In this document: positions 8,336 to 17,112 of the stretch, in pieces
Layout: the number at the start of each line of letters is the position of its first letter
Position numbering within the stretch: the first letter of the stretch is position 1
NCBI GenBank assembly: GCA_035299425.1
Contig: DATGWP010000047.1
Coordinates: forward strand, 1 to 64,000
DNA: 64,000 nucleotides
Origin: Bog-950 sp035299425
Lineage (GTDB): Bacteria; Bacteroidota; Bacteroidia; Chitinophagales; LD1
Direction of reading: 5' to 3'
Translations under genes and position numbers: made by a program
Notes under the pieces: model-generated
The model's input: the letters and a program-made list of their open reading frames with translations, nothing else
Told to the model about the DNA's origin: nothing
Database searches by the model: none

Positions 8336-9193
8336 ATGAAAAATGCATTTGTATTAACGCTGATAGTAATTGCGGCAACAGCTTGCAATGATAAGCCGGC
8401 TTATACCGTAGAAAAGGAGGACGAAATGGTTGCTGCCTGCACATTGGTAGATATGCCTGAGGCTCAGGCGCGGTCCAGGCATGAATACGAGCAAGATATG
8501 TCTGGCGGGTCTGCTACTGTTCAGAAAATTCCTTCGCAAATTATTCGCAACGCCAATATACGTTTCCAGGTAAAGGATATTGAAGCAAGCCACGGCAGGA
8601 TAGAAACACTGCTAAAAGAGTATGCCTCGTACTTTGGCAGCGATAATAAAAGCAATAACACGCGTGATATAAGCAGCGACATGGTGATACGTGTGCCATC
8701 TTCTAATTTTGATAAGCTGGTAAGTGCTTTGGAGAAGGAGTCTGTTTATATTAACTATAAAAATATTACAGCGGAGGATGTAACTGCAGAATATGTGGAC
8801 CTGCAGGCCCGACTTAAAACCAAACATGAAATAGAAGAGCGGTATACAGCATTGCTTAAACAAGCAGTAAAGGTTACTGATGTGCTGGAGATAGAAGAGA
8901 AGTTGGGCGCTATTCGCGAAGAGATTGAAGCATCGGAAGGGCGGTTAAAATTGCTGAAAGATCAGGTTGGGTATGGTACTATAACGCTTAGTATGTATCA
9001 GGCATTGGATTATACACCAGAGCCGCAGCTTGGTTTTTTATCTAACCTGAAAGAGGCTTTTGTTAACGGATGGAGAAATCTGATAGAGTTGCTACTGGGC
9101 ATGGTGCGTGTTTGGCCGTATGTATTACTTGCGGTGCTGGCAGTGGTTATATTGGTCCGCAAAATAAGAAGCAGAAGGCTGGCAAAAAAGTAA
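8336..9193 (+). CDS. DUF4349 lipoprotein
   Basis: 285 residues. A lipoprotein signal peptide is seen, with hydrophobic residues 5-16 and the lipobox ATAC, lipidated Cys at about residue 17. The body fits DUF4349: IIRNANIRFQVKDIEASH, then long helical segments (KTKHEIEERYTALLKQAVKV, LEIEEKLGAIREEIEASEGR) that probably form a coiled coil, then YGTITLSMYQ. A C-terminal membrane helix (VWPYVLLAVLAVVILV) and a basic tail complete it. DUF4349 proteins are envelope proteins of unknown role. Confidence 0.85.
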   Translation: MKNAFVLTLIVIAATACNDKPAYTVEKEDEMVAACTLVDMPEAQARSRHEYEQDMSGGSATVQKIPSQIIRNANIRFQVKDIEASHGRIETLLKEYASYFGSDNKSNNTRDISSDMVIRVPSSNFDKLVSALEKESVYINYKNITAEDVTAEYVDLQARLKTKHEIEERYTALLKQAVKVTDVLEIEEKLGAIREEIEASEGRLKLLKDQVGYGTITLSMYQALDYTPEPQLGFLSNLKEAFVNGWRNLIELLLGMVRVWPYVLLAVLAVVILVRKIRSRRLAKK

Positions 9194-9262
9194 GGGGCAG
9201 GCCTTGATTCACAACTTTCCACAAAAGTGTAAATCCTTAATCGGTCAAAGTTCCCATATTCC

Positions 9263-9270
9263 TATTTTTG
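9263..9270 (+). promoter_or_regulatory. -7 promoter box four bases before thyA ATG
   Basis: TATTTTTG fits TAnnTTTG exactly and is followed by CTTT and the thyA ATG at 9275. The 4-nt spacing is the same as at 2136 and implies a leaderless thyA mRNA. No convincing -33 element was seen. Confidence 0.5.
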
Positions 9271-9274
9271 CTTT

Positions 9275-10183
9275 ATGCAGCAATACCACGATTTACTGAA
9301 GCATATAATTGATACAGGGGTTTGGAAGGATGACCGCACCGGCACCGGCACTTACAGCACATTTGGCTACCAGATGCGTTTTAACCTGCAGGAGGGCTTT
9401 CCGCTGGTGACTACCAAAAAGCTTTTTACCAAGGCCATTATTCAGGAGTTGCTGTGGTTTTTGAAGGGCGAAACCAACATACAATACCTGTGCAAAAACG
9501 GGGTGCGTATATGGGATGACTGGCCTTATGAAAAGTATAAAAAAAGCCCTGAGTTCGGTGGTGAGGATATTAAGGTATTTGCACAGAAAATAGCTACCGA
9601 TGATGCCTTTGCACAAAAGTGGGGAGAGCTTGGCCCTGTATACGGTTACCAGTGGCGCAGTTGGCCAGCACCCGATGGCAAAACCATAGACCAGATAAGT
9701 AACCTTATTGCGCAGATAAAAAAGAACCCGCACAGCCGCCGCCTGATTGTGAGCGCCTGGAATGTGCCTTATATTGAAGATATGGCTTTGCCGCCTTGTC
9801 ATACCATGTTTCAGTTCTATGTAATACCCCCTAACCCCCTAAAGGGGGAACAACAGCCGCGATTGAGTTGCCAGTTGTATCAGCGCAGTGCCGATGTGTT
9901 TTTGGGTGTGCCTTTCAACATAGCATCTTATGCACTGCTTACTATGATGATAGCGCAGGTGTGCAATTTAGGGCTTGGTGATTTTGTACACACCTTTGGC
10001 GATGTTCATTTGTACAGCAACCACGTAGAGCAAGCCAAATTGCAGCTAAGCCGCGATTTGCGTCCGCTACCCAAAATGAACATAAACCCGGAGGTGAAAG
10101 ATATTTTCGACTTTAAGTTTGAAGATTTTACCCTTACCGATTACAACCCGCATCCGCATATAGCAGGAGAGGTGGCGGTGTAA
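9275..10183 (+). CDS. thyA: Thymidylate synthase with in-frame repeat insertion
   Basis: 302 residues. It makes dTMP from dUMP using methylene-tetrahydrofolate. Clear marks: the N-terminal DRTGTGTYSTFGYQMRF, RIWDDW, the catalytic Cys175 in LPPCHTMFQFYV, then LSCQLYQRSADVFLGVPFNI and the C-terminal HPHIAGEVAV. Between FQFYV and LSCQLYQ the family normally has only 3-4 residues (ADGK in E. coli); here there are about 13 (residues 184-196, IPPNPLKGEQQPR). The DNA for this is a C-rich palindrome also found as an intergenic repeat. The insertion lies at a surface turn near the active-site Cys and keeps the frame, so the enzyme is probably functional. Confidence 0.96.
   Translation: MQQYHDLLKHIIDTGVWKDDRTGTGTYSTFGYQMRFNLQEGFPLVTTKKLFTKAIIQELLWFLKGETNIQYLCKNGVRIWDDWPYEKYKKSPEFGGEDIKVFAQKIATDDAFAQKWGELGPVYGYQWRSWPAPDGKTIDQISNLIAQIKKNPHSRRLIVSAWNVPYIEDMALPPCHTMFQFYVIPPNPLKGEQQPRLSCQLYQRSADVFLGVPFNIASYALLTMMIAQVCNLGLGDFVHTFGDVHLYSNHVEQAKLQLSRDLRPLPKMNINPEVKDIFDFKFEDFTLTDYNPHPHIAGEVAV
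9827..9850 (+). repeat. Dispersed CCCCCTAACCCCC palindrome inside thyA
   Basis: CCCCCTAACCCCCTAAAGGG followed by GGAA, with a 6-bp stem CCCCCT/AGGGGG around AA. Read in the other direction it has the pattern hairpin then TTAGGGGG, the same as the intergenic copy at 23068-23098. It encodes PPNPLKGE in the thyA frame. Confidence 0.6.
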
Positions 10184-10279
10184 AGGTAATTTGGGGTGGT
10201 TGGCAGACAGGAGGAAACAGCTAAATGCCGGGCCAAATAAAATTCTACCCCTAAAAATTTATTTTCTCAATACATTTTC

Positions 10280-10287
10280 TACATTTG
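10280..10287 (+). promoter_or_regulatory. Promoter -7 element for tRNA-Leu
   Basis: TACATTTG is an exact TAnnTTTG match 36 nt before the mature tRNA 5' end, giving a short 5' leader. The upstream AT-rich tract would hold the -33 region, but no exact TTTG is seen at the right distance. Confidence 0.5.
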
Positions 10288-10323
10288 CGCTCCCTTTCAA
10301 AAGAGGGTATGTTCATTGACTGC

Positions 10324-10408
10324 GCGGGCGTGGCGAAATTGGCAGACGCACTAGACTTAGGATCTAGCGCCGCAAGGCATGGGGGTTCAAGTCCCTCCGC
10401 CCGCACCA
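10324..10408 (+). tRNA. tRNA-Leu (anticodon UAG)
   Basis: Cloverleaf with acceptor GCGGGCG/CGCCCGC, anticodon stem CTAGA/TCTAG with loop CTTAGGA (anticodon TAG), a long variable arm as expected for class II tRNA-Leu, T arm GGGGGTTCAAGTCCCTC and discriminator A at 10405. The CCA end is encoded at 10406-10408. Confidence 0.96.
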
Positions 10409-10417
10409 TTTAGGTTA

Positions 10418-10453
10418 AAGTGTTTATGTGGCCTTAAAACCACATAAACACCT
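10418..10453 (+). terminator. Hairpin between tRNA-Leu and tig
   Basis: GTGTTTATGTGG pairs with CCACATAAACAC around an 8-nt loop, with about 12 bp perfect. No T-run follows. AACACTTTA at 10463-10472 can pair with the left flank instead, so an alternative fold is possible. It may end or process the tRNA transcript. Confidence 0.45.
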
Positions 10454-10484
10454 TAATACCTTAACACTTTAACACAATTCTCTC

Positions 10485-11855
10485 ATGACCATTACAGAAG
10501 AAAAAACAGACAGCCTTGTTAAGAAGGTGCGCGTAAACCTTGCTAAAGAAGATTACGAACCAGCCGTAAAAAAACAAATAAAGACACTTGCCAAGCAGGT
10601 TTCTATTAAGGGTTTCCGCCCGGGCATGGTGCCTTTGGATATGGTGAAGAAGATGTATGGTAACAGCGTGTTGGTGGAAGAACTTAACAAAGTGCTGAAC
10701 GATGAGGTTTACAAATACATTAACGATAACAAGCTTGAAATTATAGCTTCTCCAATACCGGCAAAAGACCAGAAACTGGATATTGATATTAACAGCCTGA
10801 AGGATGTTGATTTCTCTTACGAAGTGGCACTGGCACCGGATATTGACCTTAGCTACCTGGATAACGGCAACTTTACCAAGTATAAGATACAGGCAGAAGA
10901 GAAGATGCTGGATGAAGAAATTGACAGAATCCGCAAGCGTTTTGCTACTTACGAATATCCCGAAGTAGTAGGCGAAAGTGATGTGCTTACCTTTAGTGTA
11001 GAAGAATTAAACGCAGACGGCACCCCTAAAGAAGGCGGGCAGAATACCGTTACTACCCTTACTCCCGATTTGTTGAAAGACGATGCCAAGGCAAAGGTGC
11101 TTCCGCTTAAAAAGCAGGAGAGCTTTGAATACAACGTGTTTGAATTGATGGACCGCGACCGCGAAGCCATTGCCAAGAACGTGTTGAACATGAACGACCT
11201 GAGCAAGCTGGATGAAGTAGGCACTAAGTTTAAACTTACGCTTAACAACATTACCCGCTCGGTGCCTGCAGTTATCAACGAAGAGTTTTTTGTAAAGGTT
11301 TACGGTGAAAACGGCCCTAAGACTGAAGAAGAGATGCGCGCCAATATCAAGAGCGACCTGGAAGCGTATTTTGACGGACAAACTGATAGCTTCCTGGTAA
11401 ATGATATTTACAAGGTTATTTTAGAGAAGTCTGATTTCCCATTGCCTGATGAGTTTTTAAAGCGCTGGATAGAAATGACCAACGAAAAACCTGTAACTGC
11501 TGAAGAGATAGAGCAGGATTACCCTGGTTTTTCTAAGTCGCTTCGCTGGAGCCTGGTACAACGCAAAGTTGTAACTGAGCAGAATATAGAAGTAACCAAC
11601 GAAGAGGTTGCAGCCCGCGTGCGTGCTAACATGATTCAGCAGTTATATGGCTATGGGTTAAAGAACATAGGTGAGGATTGGGTAGAGCAATTTGTGCAAA
11701 AGCAACTGGCCGATAAAAAGGTAGTATCGCAAACCCGCGAGCAGTTGCTGGAAGATAAGGTGCTGAGCTACATTAAGAGCAAGGTTAACCTTACCGAAAA
11801 GCCAACTACACTGGATGAGTTTAAGGCTTTGGTGGACCAAACTAACGCGGCTTAA
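10485..11855 (+). CDS. tig: Trigger factor
   Basis: 456 residues. A ribosome-bound chaperone that receives nascent chains at the exit tunnel. The N-terminal ribosome-docking domain has the signature IKGFRPGMVPLDMVKKMYG at about residues 42-60. The middle segment occupies the position of the FKBP-type prolyl isomerase but lacks the usual GDxVxIDFxG and FIPGFE-type motifs, so isomerase activity is doubtful. The C-terminal helical cradle runs from about residue 265 to the end. It lies upstream of clpP and clpX, the common tig-clpP-clpX order, but hairpins after its stop suggest separate transcription. Confidence 0.93.
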   Translation: MTITEEKTDSLVKKVRVNLAKEDYEPAVKKQIKTLAKQVSIKGFRPGMVPLDMVKKMYGNSVLVEELNKVLNDEVYKYINDNKLEIIASPIPAKDQKLDIDINSLKDVDFSYEVALAPDIDLSYLDNGNFTKYKIQAEEKMLDEEIDRIRKRFATYEYPEVVGESDVLTFSVEELNADGTPKEGGQNTVTTLTPDLLKDDAKAKVLPLKKQESFEYNVFELMDRDREAIAKNVLNMNDLSKLDEVGTKFKLTLNNITRSVPAVINEEFFVKVYGENGPKTEEEMRANIKSDLEAYFDGQTDSFLVNDIYKVILEKSDFPLPDEFLKRWIEMTNEKPVTAEEIEQDYPGFSKSLRWSLVQRKVVTEQNIEVTNEEVAARVRANMIQQLYGYGLKNIGEDWVEQFVQKQLADKKVVSQTREQLLEDKVLSYIKSKVNLTEKPTTLDEFKALVDQTNAA

Positions 11856-11880
11856 TACAAAAGTTCTTAAAGTTTGACGC

Positions 11881-11906
11881 TTTAGGACGCTCAAAACCGT
11901 CCTAAA
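11881..11906 (+). terminator. Hairpin after tig
   Basis: TTTAGGACG pairs perfectly with CGTCCTAAA around an 8-nt loop. It is followed by A-rich sequence and then by the stronger terminator at 11913. Confidence 0.5.
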
Positions 11907-11912
11907 AAATAT

Positions 11913-11960
11913 AAATCGGCTTTCTTCGTCAACATTGGACGTGGAAGCCGATTTTTTTTT
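11913..11960 (+). terminator. Rho-independent terminator after tig
   Basis: AAATCGGCTT (11913-11922) pairs with AAGCCGATTT (11945-11954), and a run of nine T residues covers the 3' side. The loop of about 22 nt is long, but the stem and T-run are strong. Confidence 0.75.
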
Positions 11961-12001
11961 CTCAAAAAACAACTTCATTATTACAACCGAAATAAATAAC
12001 C

Positions 12002-12709
12002 ATGAATATTAAAGAAGCACAGGATTTTAAAAATTACGCTGTAAAGCATCACGGCTTAAGCAGCATGCACTTAGAGAACTACACCAAAAAAGTATATAGC
12101 GCCCACAGCGGAGTACAAAACCTTACGCGCACGGTAATTGAAGAAAGACAAATGCCTTTTCGCGAGGTAGATGTGTTTAGCCGGTTGATGATGGACCGTA
12201 TCATTTTCTTAGGAACGCCTATAGATGATTATATCGCGGCTATTATACAGGCGCAGTTATTGTTTCTTGAAAGCAGCGATGCACGCAGCGATGTGCAGAT
12301 TTATATCCACAGCCCTGGCGGCGAGGTATATTCAGGCATGGGTATTTACGATACTATGCAGTATGTAAATATGGATGTAGCTACTATCTGCACCGGTATG
12401 GCGGCCTCTATGGCGGCTGTATTGCTTTGTGCCGGCGAAAAAGGCAAGCGCACAGCGCTTAAGCACGCCCGTGTAATGATTCACCAGCCACTAGGCGGCA
12501 TAGGTGGCAAGGCCAGCGAAATTGAAATTTCGGTAAACGAGATACGCAAAATAAAGGAAGAACTTTACCAGATAATATCTGAGCATAGCGGCAAGCCAAT
12601 AGACCAGGTATCGCGCGATAGCGACCGCGACTACTGGATGCGCGCACAGGAAGCAAAAGACTACGGCATGATTGACGAAGTTTTGGTGCGCACCCCTAAA
12701 AAGGATTAG
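12002..12709 (+). CDS. clpP: ATP-dependent Clp protease proteolytic subunit
   Basis: 235 residues, about 30 longer at the N terminus than E. coli ClpP. The serine protease triad is visible: Ser in GMAASMAAVLL, His in MIHQPLGG and Asp in the C-terminal MIDEVL. The core starts at about residue 45 (RMPFREVDVFSRLMMDRIIFLG). It forms the barrel that degrades proteins unfolded by ClpX, encoded 188 bp downstream. The N-terminal extension (HGLSSMHLENYTKKV) is probably a propeptide or handle. Confidence 0.96.
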   Translation: MNIKEAQDFKNYAVKHHGLSSMHLENYTKKVYSAHSGVQNLTRTVIEERQMPFREVDVFSRLMMDRIIFLGTPIDDYIAAIIQAQLLFLESSDARSDVQIYIHSPGGEVYSGMGIYDTMQYVNMDVATICTGMAASMAAVLLCAGEKGKRTALKHARVMIHQPLGGIGGKASEIEISVNEIRKIKEELYQIISEHSGKPIDQVSRDSDRDYWMRAQEAKDYGMIDEVLVRTPKKD

Positions 12710-12804
12710 AAATACTCCCCTTTACATTCTATACCAAATAAACTACAAGAAACCTCTTGTAACTTGTGGTTGTATTACGCTACCAACCGTAAAACATTTG
12801 TATC

Positions 12805-12828
12805 TTTAGTCCTCGTTTTAGGACGAGG
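12805..12828 (+). other. Small hairpin between clpP and clpX
   Basis: In TAGTCCTCGTTTTAGGACGA followed by GG, the arms CCTCG and CGAGG can pair, or alternatively GTCCT can pair with AGGAC. These mutually exclusive folds lie 70-90 nt before the clpX start. The role is unknown and could be chance. Confidence 0.25.
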
Positions 12829-12897
12829 CTAAGGACACGAACGTTTGTATGTGGATAAACCCCTTAACCCCCAAATTTAAATATAGAACTACCAAAA

Positions 12898-14133
12898 ATG
12901 AAAAAGGAAACCGAACCGCAGTGCTCGTTTTGCGGCCGCAAAAAACGTGAAACGCAGATACTGATCTCTGGAATTGAAGGACACATTTGCGAAAACTGTG
13001 TAAACCAGGCCCAGCAGATAATAGATGAGGAGTTGTTTCAGAAACATAAGAAGTTTCAGTTCAACCTGCCAAACTCTGTAAAGCCACAGGACATTAAGAA
13101 GTTCCTGGATGGTTATGTGATAGGACAGGACGAAGCCAAGAAATTTATAGCCGTAGCTGTTTACAACCACTACAAGCGCCTTAACCAAACAAAGAGCGAT
13201 GAAGTGGAAATTGAAAAGAGCAATATATTAATGGTAGGCCCTACCGGTACCGGCAAAACCTTGCTGGCCCGTAGCATTGCCAAATTCCTGAACGTGCCTT
13301 TTGCCATAGTAGATGCTACGGTATTTACCGAAGCAGGCTATGTGGGTGAGGATGTGGAAAGTATATTAAGCCGCTTGTTGCAGGTATGTAACTATGATGT
13401 TACCGCTGCACAGCATGGCATTATTTATATAGATGAGATTGATAAAATTGCCCGCAAAGGCGATAACCCATCTATAACCCGCGATGTGAGCGGCGAAGGT
13501 GTGCAACAGGCCATGCTTAAGCTGCTGGAAGGTAGCGAGGTATTGGTTCCACCACAAGGCGGACGTAAACACCCTGAGCAGAAACTGGTGAAGGTTGATA
13601 CGAGCAACATCCTGTTTATATGCGGTGGTGCCTTTGAAGGTATTGAGCGCATTATTGCCAGCCGTATGAACCAAAGCAAAGTAGGCTTTAAGAAAGGCAA
13701 AGACAAGGAGAATGTAGATAAGGATAACTTCCTGCAATACATATCGCCTATGGATATGCGCACGTTTGGTTTAATACCAGAGTTGATAGGCCGTGTGCCC
13801 GTATTGGTGCACTTAGATCCACTGGATAAGCCAGCGCTTGCATCTATCCTCACCGAGCCGAAAAACGCCCTGCTGAAACAATACAAGAAGATATTTAAAG
13901 CAGATGGTATTGCACTATCGTTTGATGATGATGCTATCGACTTTATTGTTCAGAAAGCGCTTGACTATAAGCTGGGTGCCCGTGGCCTTCGCTCTATCTG
14001 CGAAGCGTTGATGACCGATGCTATGTTCGAGCTGCCATCGCAGGCTAATATTAAAGAGTTTGTAGTAACCCGCGAGTTTGTAGAAGAAAAGCTAGGCGAT
14101 AATACACGCATAAGCAAGCTGCGCGCAGCTTAG
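12898..14133 (+). CDS. clpX: ATP-dependent Clp protease ATPase subunit ClpX
   Basis: 411 residues. AAA+ unfoldase that feeds substrates to ClpP. The N-terminal zinc domain has the four-Cys pattern CSFC ... CENC (residues about 9-39). Walker A is GPTGTGKT, Walker B is IIYIDEIDKIA, the pore loop region is GYVGEDVES, and the C-terminal sensor 2 is in GARGLRSICEALM. The length and domain order are normal. Confidence 0.97.
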   Translation: MKKETEPQCSFCGRKKRETQILISGIEGHICENCVNQAQQIIDEELFQKHKKFQFNLPNSVKPQDIKKFLDGYVIGQDEAKKFIAVAVYNHYKRLNQTKSDEVEIEKSNILMVGPTGTGKTLLARSIAKFLNVPFAIVDATVFTEAGYVGEDVESILSRLLQVCNYDVTAAQHGIIYIDEIDKIARKGDNPSITRDVSGEGVQQAMLKLLEGSEVLVPPQGGRKHPEQKLVKVDTSNILFICGGAFEGIERIIASRMNQSKVGFKKGKDKENVDKDNFLQYISPMDMRTFGLIPELIGRVPVLVHLDPLDKPALASILTEPKNALLKQYKKIFKADGIALSFDDDAIDFIVQKALDYKLGARGLRSICEALMTDAMFELPSQANIKEFVVTREFVEEKLGDNTRISKLRAA

Positions 14134-14218
14134 TAGTAGCAAGTAGTAAGTATTTAGTAATTAGACAATACAAATACAGGATACAAATAACATACACACG
14201 CACCAACAAAGGAGCGCA

Positions 14219-14248
14219 ACGCCTCGCAGATCTGCGGGGCGTTTTTAT
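14219..14248 (+). terminator. Terminator after clpX
   Basis: ACGCCTCGCAGA is the reverse complement of TCTGCGGGGCGT apart from one T:G wobble, giving a 12-bp stem with almost no loop, followed by TTTTTATTTG. It sits between the convergent clpX and BadF-type kinase genes and can work for clpX. Confidence 0.8.
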
Positions 14249-15093
14249 TTGCTTGCAGGTGTCAAATGATAATCTAACAACCTAAACACCGGATTCTTAT
14301 CCACTATGCCAATTTTGCAGCCATGTTTGGCCGCTACTTTCTCCAATTCATTTCTGAAATGAAAAGCAATAGAACCTACAAAGTGTATAGGGTATTGTTG
14401 GTAGTTGGGGTAACACAGGATGTTGTGCAAAAAGAATTCGGTAAAGCCTTCTTCGGCTAGCTGCTGCATGTATTCTTTATCGGGGCTATCGGTTAATACT
14501 TTAGCAAAGCTGGCGAGGTAAACATTGGCATGCGGCTTTTTATAAACTGCATCGTAAATTTTGTTCTTCTCCAATCCATAATCATCGCGCAGCATTTTGC
14601 TGGTTGCTTCGGGCAACTCTTTGTATAGAAACCTTGCCAGTAATTTTTTGCCAAACCATGCCCCACTACCTTCATCGCCCAAAATGTAGCCCAGGCCAAG
14701 CGTAGGTCCATCTTCAAGCACACGTTCCCCATCGTATACACACGAATTGCTACCGGTGCCCAATATGCAGGCAATACCCGGCTTGCCTCCGCAGGTAGCA
14801 AAGGCCGCAGCATTCATATCATGGTCTACCCGTATATCGTTAGCCGTACTGAAAAACTTCTCCATGGCTACGCGTACTGTTTGCTTTCTGTCGTCGCTGC
14901 TGCAGCTGGCGCCATAGAAGTAAACGGCGGTTATTTTATTGCGCAGGTTTACCAGCCACGGGTGTTTCTCCATCTCGTTATAGATATCATCGCTGCTAAA
15001 AAACAAAGGGTTGAAACCGATGGTTTCGTGCAATTCCCTATTCTCAGTAAGCCAATTGGTTTTGGTAGAGCCGCTCTCTGCTATTATTATCAT
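14245..15093 (-). CDS. BadF/BadG/BcrA/BcrD-type ATPase, probable N-acetylglucosamine kinase-like
   Basis: 282 residues of the ASKHA (actin/hexokinase) fold. The phosphate-1 loop is MIIIAESGSTKTNWL, phosphate-2 is GIACILGTGSNSCVYDG, and the connecting motif is YILGDEGSGAWFGKKLL. The adenosine region is near HFVGSIAFHF. Relatives phosphorylate amino sugars such as GlcNAc, for example in cell-wall recycling, and this is the likeliest role. The single-domain length fits a sugar kinase and not the redox-linked BcrA/D subunits, which have Cys ligands absent here. Confidence 0.82.
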   Translation of the reverse strand: MIIIAESGSTKTNWLTENRELHETIGFNPLFFSSDDIYNEMEKHPWLVNLRNKITAVYFYGASCSSDDRKQTVRVAMEKFFSTANDIRVDHDMNAAAFATCGGKPGIACILGTGSNSCVYDGERVLEDGPTLGLGYILGDEGSGAWFGKKLLARFLYKELPEATSKMLRDDYGLEKNKIYDAVYKKPHANVYLASFAKVLTDSPDKEYMQQLAEEGFTEFFLHNILCYPNYQQYPIHFVGSIAFHFRNELEKVAAKHGCKIGIVDKNPVFRLLDYHLTPASK

Positions 15094-15190
15094 TTTGCTA
15101 AGTGTTTATTAAATCACTACCCGAATATAAACCGATTTAGAAATGATAAAATTTTAGGTATACATTTAGGTTCTCAAAAAACATCCGCTC

Positions 15191-17038
15191 ATGAAAAAAG
15201 GATTACTCCTGTTATTTGTTTTAGCTGCTGCCCTTGTCAATGCACAAGGCCCTTTATCTCCCTCTCGTTCAAATGTAGACCTGGCGCTGGCGCCGTTTTT
15301 TCATGGTGTAGCCAGTGGCGACCCGCTAACCGACCGCGTGATTATCTGGACCCGCATAACTACGGAAAACGCCACCGAAACGGTAGGGTGGGAGATAGCC
15401 ACTGATACTACGTTTGCATCGCCTGTAAGTTCGGGCTCGGTAACTACCGATAGCAGCAGCGATTTTACTGTAAAAGTAGATGTAACCGGCCTGCAGGAAA
15501 ACACCTGGTATTACTACCGCTTTAGCAACAACGGGGTCTATTCTATAAAGGGTCGCACGCGCACTATGCCTGCGGGGAACGTTGCCAACCTGCGCTTTGC
15601 AGTAGTAGCATGTAGTAACTACCAGGATGGATTTTTCAATGTGTATAACGATATAGCAAAGAAGAATGATGTAGATGCTGTAATACACTTAGGCGATTAC
15701 TATTACGAATACGGCCCTGATGATTTTACTCCCGGTGTAGATTCAAGCCGTTTGCAGGAGCCTTACAAAGAAATATGGACAAAGGCCGATTACCGTCAAC
15801 GCCATTCGTTTTATAAACTGGACCCGGACCTGAGAACTATCCACCAGCAGTATCCTTTCTTTACCGTGTGGGATGACCACGAAAGCGCCAACGATAGCTG
15901 GAGCAATGGAGCACAAAACCACACCGATAGTGTAGAAGGCTATTGGGATGACCGCAAGGAAGATTCGCGCACTACTTACTTTGAATGGATGCCCCTGCGA
16001 AATGTGCACAACAGTGTAGATACCATACACCGTTTAATACCTATGGGCAACCTGGCCGATTTAATATTGCTCGACTCACGCCTGGAGGGCCGCGAAATAC
16101 AGGCGGGAACTACCGGTGCTACTGTTACTGATACTAACCGCACCATGTTGGGTGCCCCGCAGCTGGAGTGGTATAAGCAGCAGCTTTCGGCCAGCAATGC
16201 CAAATGGAAACTGATAGGCAACCAGGTAATGTTTGCGCCGCTGGTGGTACCTATATTAGGTGCCCTTAACCAGGACCAATGGGATGGTTACCCGGCAGAG
16301 CGCAACAAAATTCTGCGCCATATTTCTTCTAATAACATAGATAACGTAGTGATACTAACCGGCGATATACATACCAGCTGGGCTAACGATGTGCCCCACC
16401 CGGATATGAGTTACAACTCATCTACCGGTGCCGGCTCGGCGGCAGTAGAGTTTGTTTGTACCAGCGTAACCAGCGGTAGTTTTATTACGTTTTCAATACC
16501 CGCCAATCTTATCCCTTCGGTTATTACGCATGTAAAGTATGCCGACCTTGCTAAGCGTGGTTACCTGCTTTTTGATGTTACCAGCCAGAAAGTGCAGGGC
16601 GATTGGGTGTATGTAAATACTATTGAATCGCGCACATATACTTCATCGGTAGGTGCATCGTGGTGCGATTTAGACGGGGCCAACCACTTAACACAATGCG
16701 GCTCGCCACTGGCACCACGGGGCACCAACCCGGGCCTGGCACCGCTAGTTACCGATATGCGCCTGGTAAAACCTGAGGAGATGACCATGCTTTCGGTATA
16801 TCCTAACCCAAGTGTGAACGAAGTAGATATACAGTTTTACCTGTTTAAACCAGCTACTGTAAATATTATAGTAACCGATATTAACGGGCGCATGGTACAC
16901 AATCAGCAAGTTCAATATGGGCAGCCGGGCCTTTATAATGCCGAAGCAGATTTATCTAACCTGGCAGCCGGCACTTACCTGCTAAGCATAGCTACAGGAA
17001 CCAAGGTAGTATCTAAAAAGATAGTAAAGACAAATTAG
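15191..17038 (+). CDS. PhoD-like alkaline phosphatase with T9SS sorting domain
   Basis: 615 residues. Signal peptide (MKKGLLLLFVLAAALVNAQ), then a PhoD N-terminal Ig-like domain (FHGVASGDPLTDRVIIWTRI), then the metallophosphatase core: AVVACSNYQ, VDAVIHLGDYYYEYG, TVWDDHESANDSW and LTGDIHTSW, which hold the Fe/Ca ligands typical of PhoD. The last 75 residues are a type A T9SS domain (LSVYPNPSVNEVDI ... GTYLLSIATGTKVVSKKIVK). It is thus a surface or secreted phosphodiesterase/monoesterase that would free phosphate from organic esters. Confidence 0.92.
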   Translation: MKKGLLLLFVLAAALVNAQGPLSPSRSNVDLALAPFFHGVASGDPLTDRVIIWTRITTENATETVGWEIATDTTFASPVSSGSVTTDSSSDFTVKVDVTGLQENTWYYYRFSNNGVYSIKGRTRTMPAGNVANLRFAVVACSNYQDGFFNVYNDIAKKNDVDAVIHLGDYYYEYGPDDFTPGVDSSRLQEPYKEIWTKADYRQRHSFYKLDPDLRTIHQQYPFFTVWDDHESANDSWSNGAQNHTDSVEGYWDDRKEDSRTTYFEWMPLRNVHNSVDTIHRLIPMGNLADLILLDSRLEGREIQAGTTGATVTDTNRTMLGAPQLEWYKQQLSASNAKWKLIGNQVMFAPLVVPILGALNQDQWDGYPAERNKILRHISSNNIDNVVILTGDIHTSWANDVPHPDMSYNSSTGAGSAAVEFVCTSVTSGSFITFSIPANLIPSVITHVKYADLAKRGYLLFDVTSQKVQGDWVYVNTIESRTYTSSVGASWCDLDGANHLTQCGSPLAPRGTNPGLAPLVTDMRLVKPEEMTMLSVYPNPSVNEVDIQFYLFKPATVNIIVTDINGRMVHNQQVQYGQPGLYNAEADLSNLAAGTYLLSIATGTKVVSKKIVKTN

Positions 17039-17051
17039 CATTGCAATTCTC

Positions 17052-17097
17052 TTAAAAGCAAAGGGGCTTTCCGCACGGAAAGCCCCTTTGCTTTTAA
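17052..17097. terminator. Bidirectional terminator
   Basis: A perfect 22-bp inverted repeat (TTAAAAGCAAAGGGGCTTTC plus CG, and its complement) with a 2-nt centre. A-rich and T-rich flanks allow use in both directions. It separates the convergent PhoD-like gene and the minus-strand gene ending at 17113. Confidence 0.9.
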
Positions 17098-17112
17098 GGA
17101 TGTCACAGATGT

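Noticed and set aside
9293..9802. A 169-codon antisense frame inside thyA
   Set aside because: ThyA is certain on the plus strand; the antisense frame has no recognisable signal or domain.
13425..13886. A 153-codon antisense frame inside clpX
   Set aside because: Ser/Leu-rich shadow of the AAA+ core without motifs.
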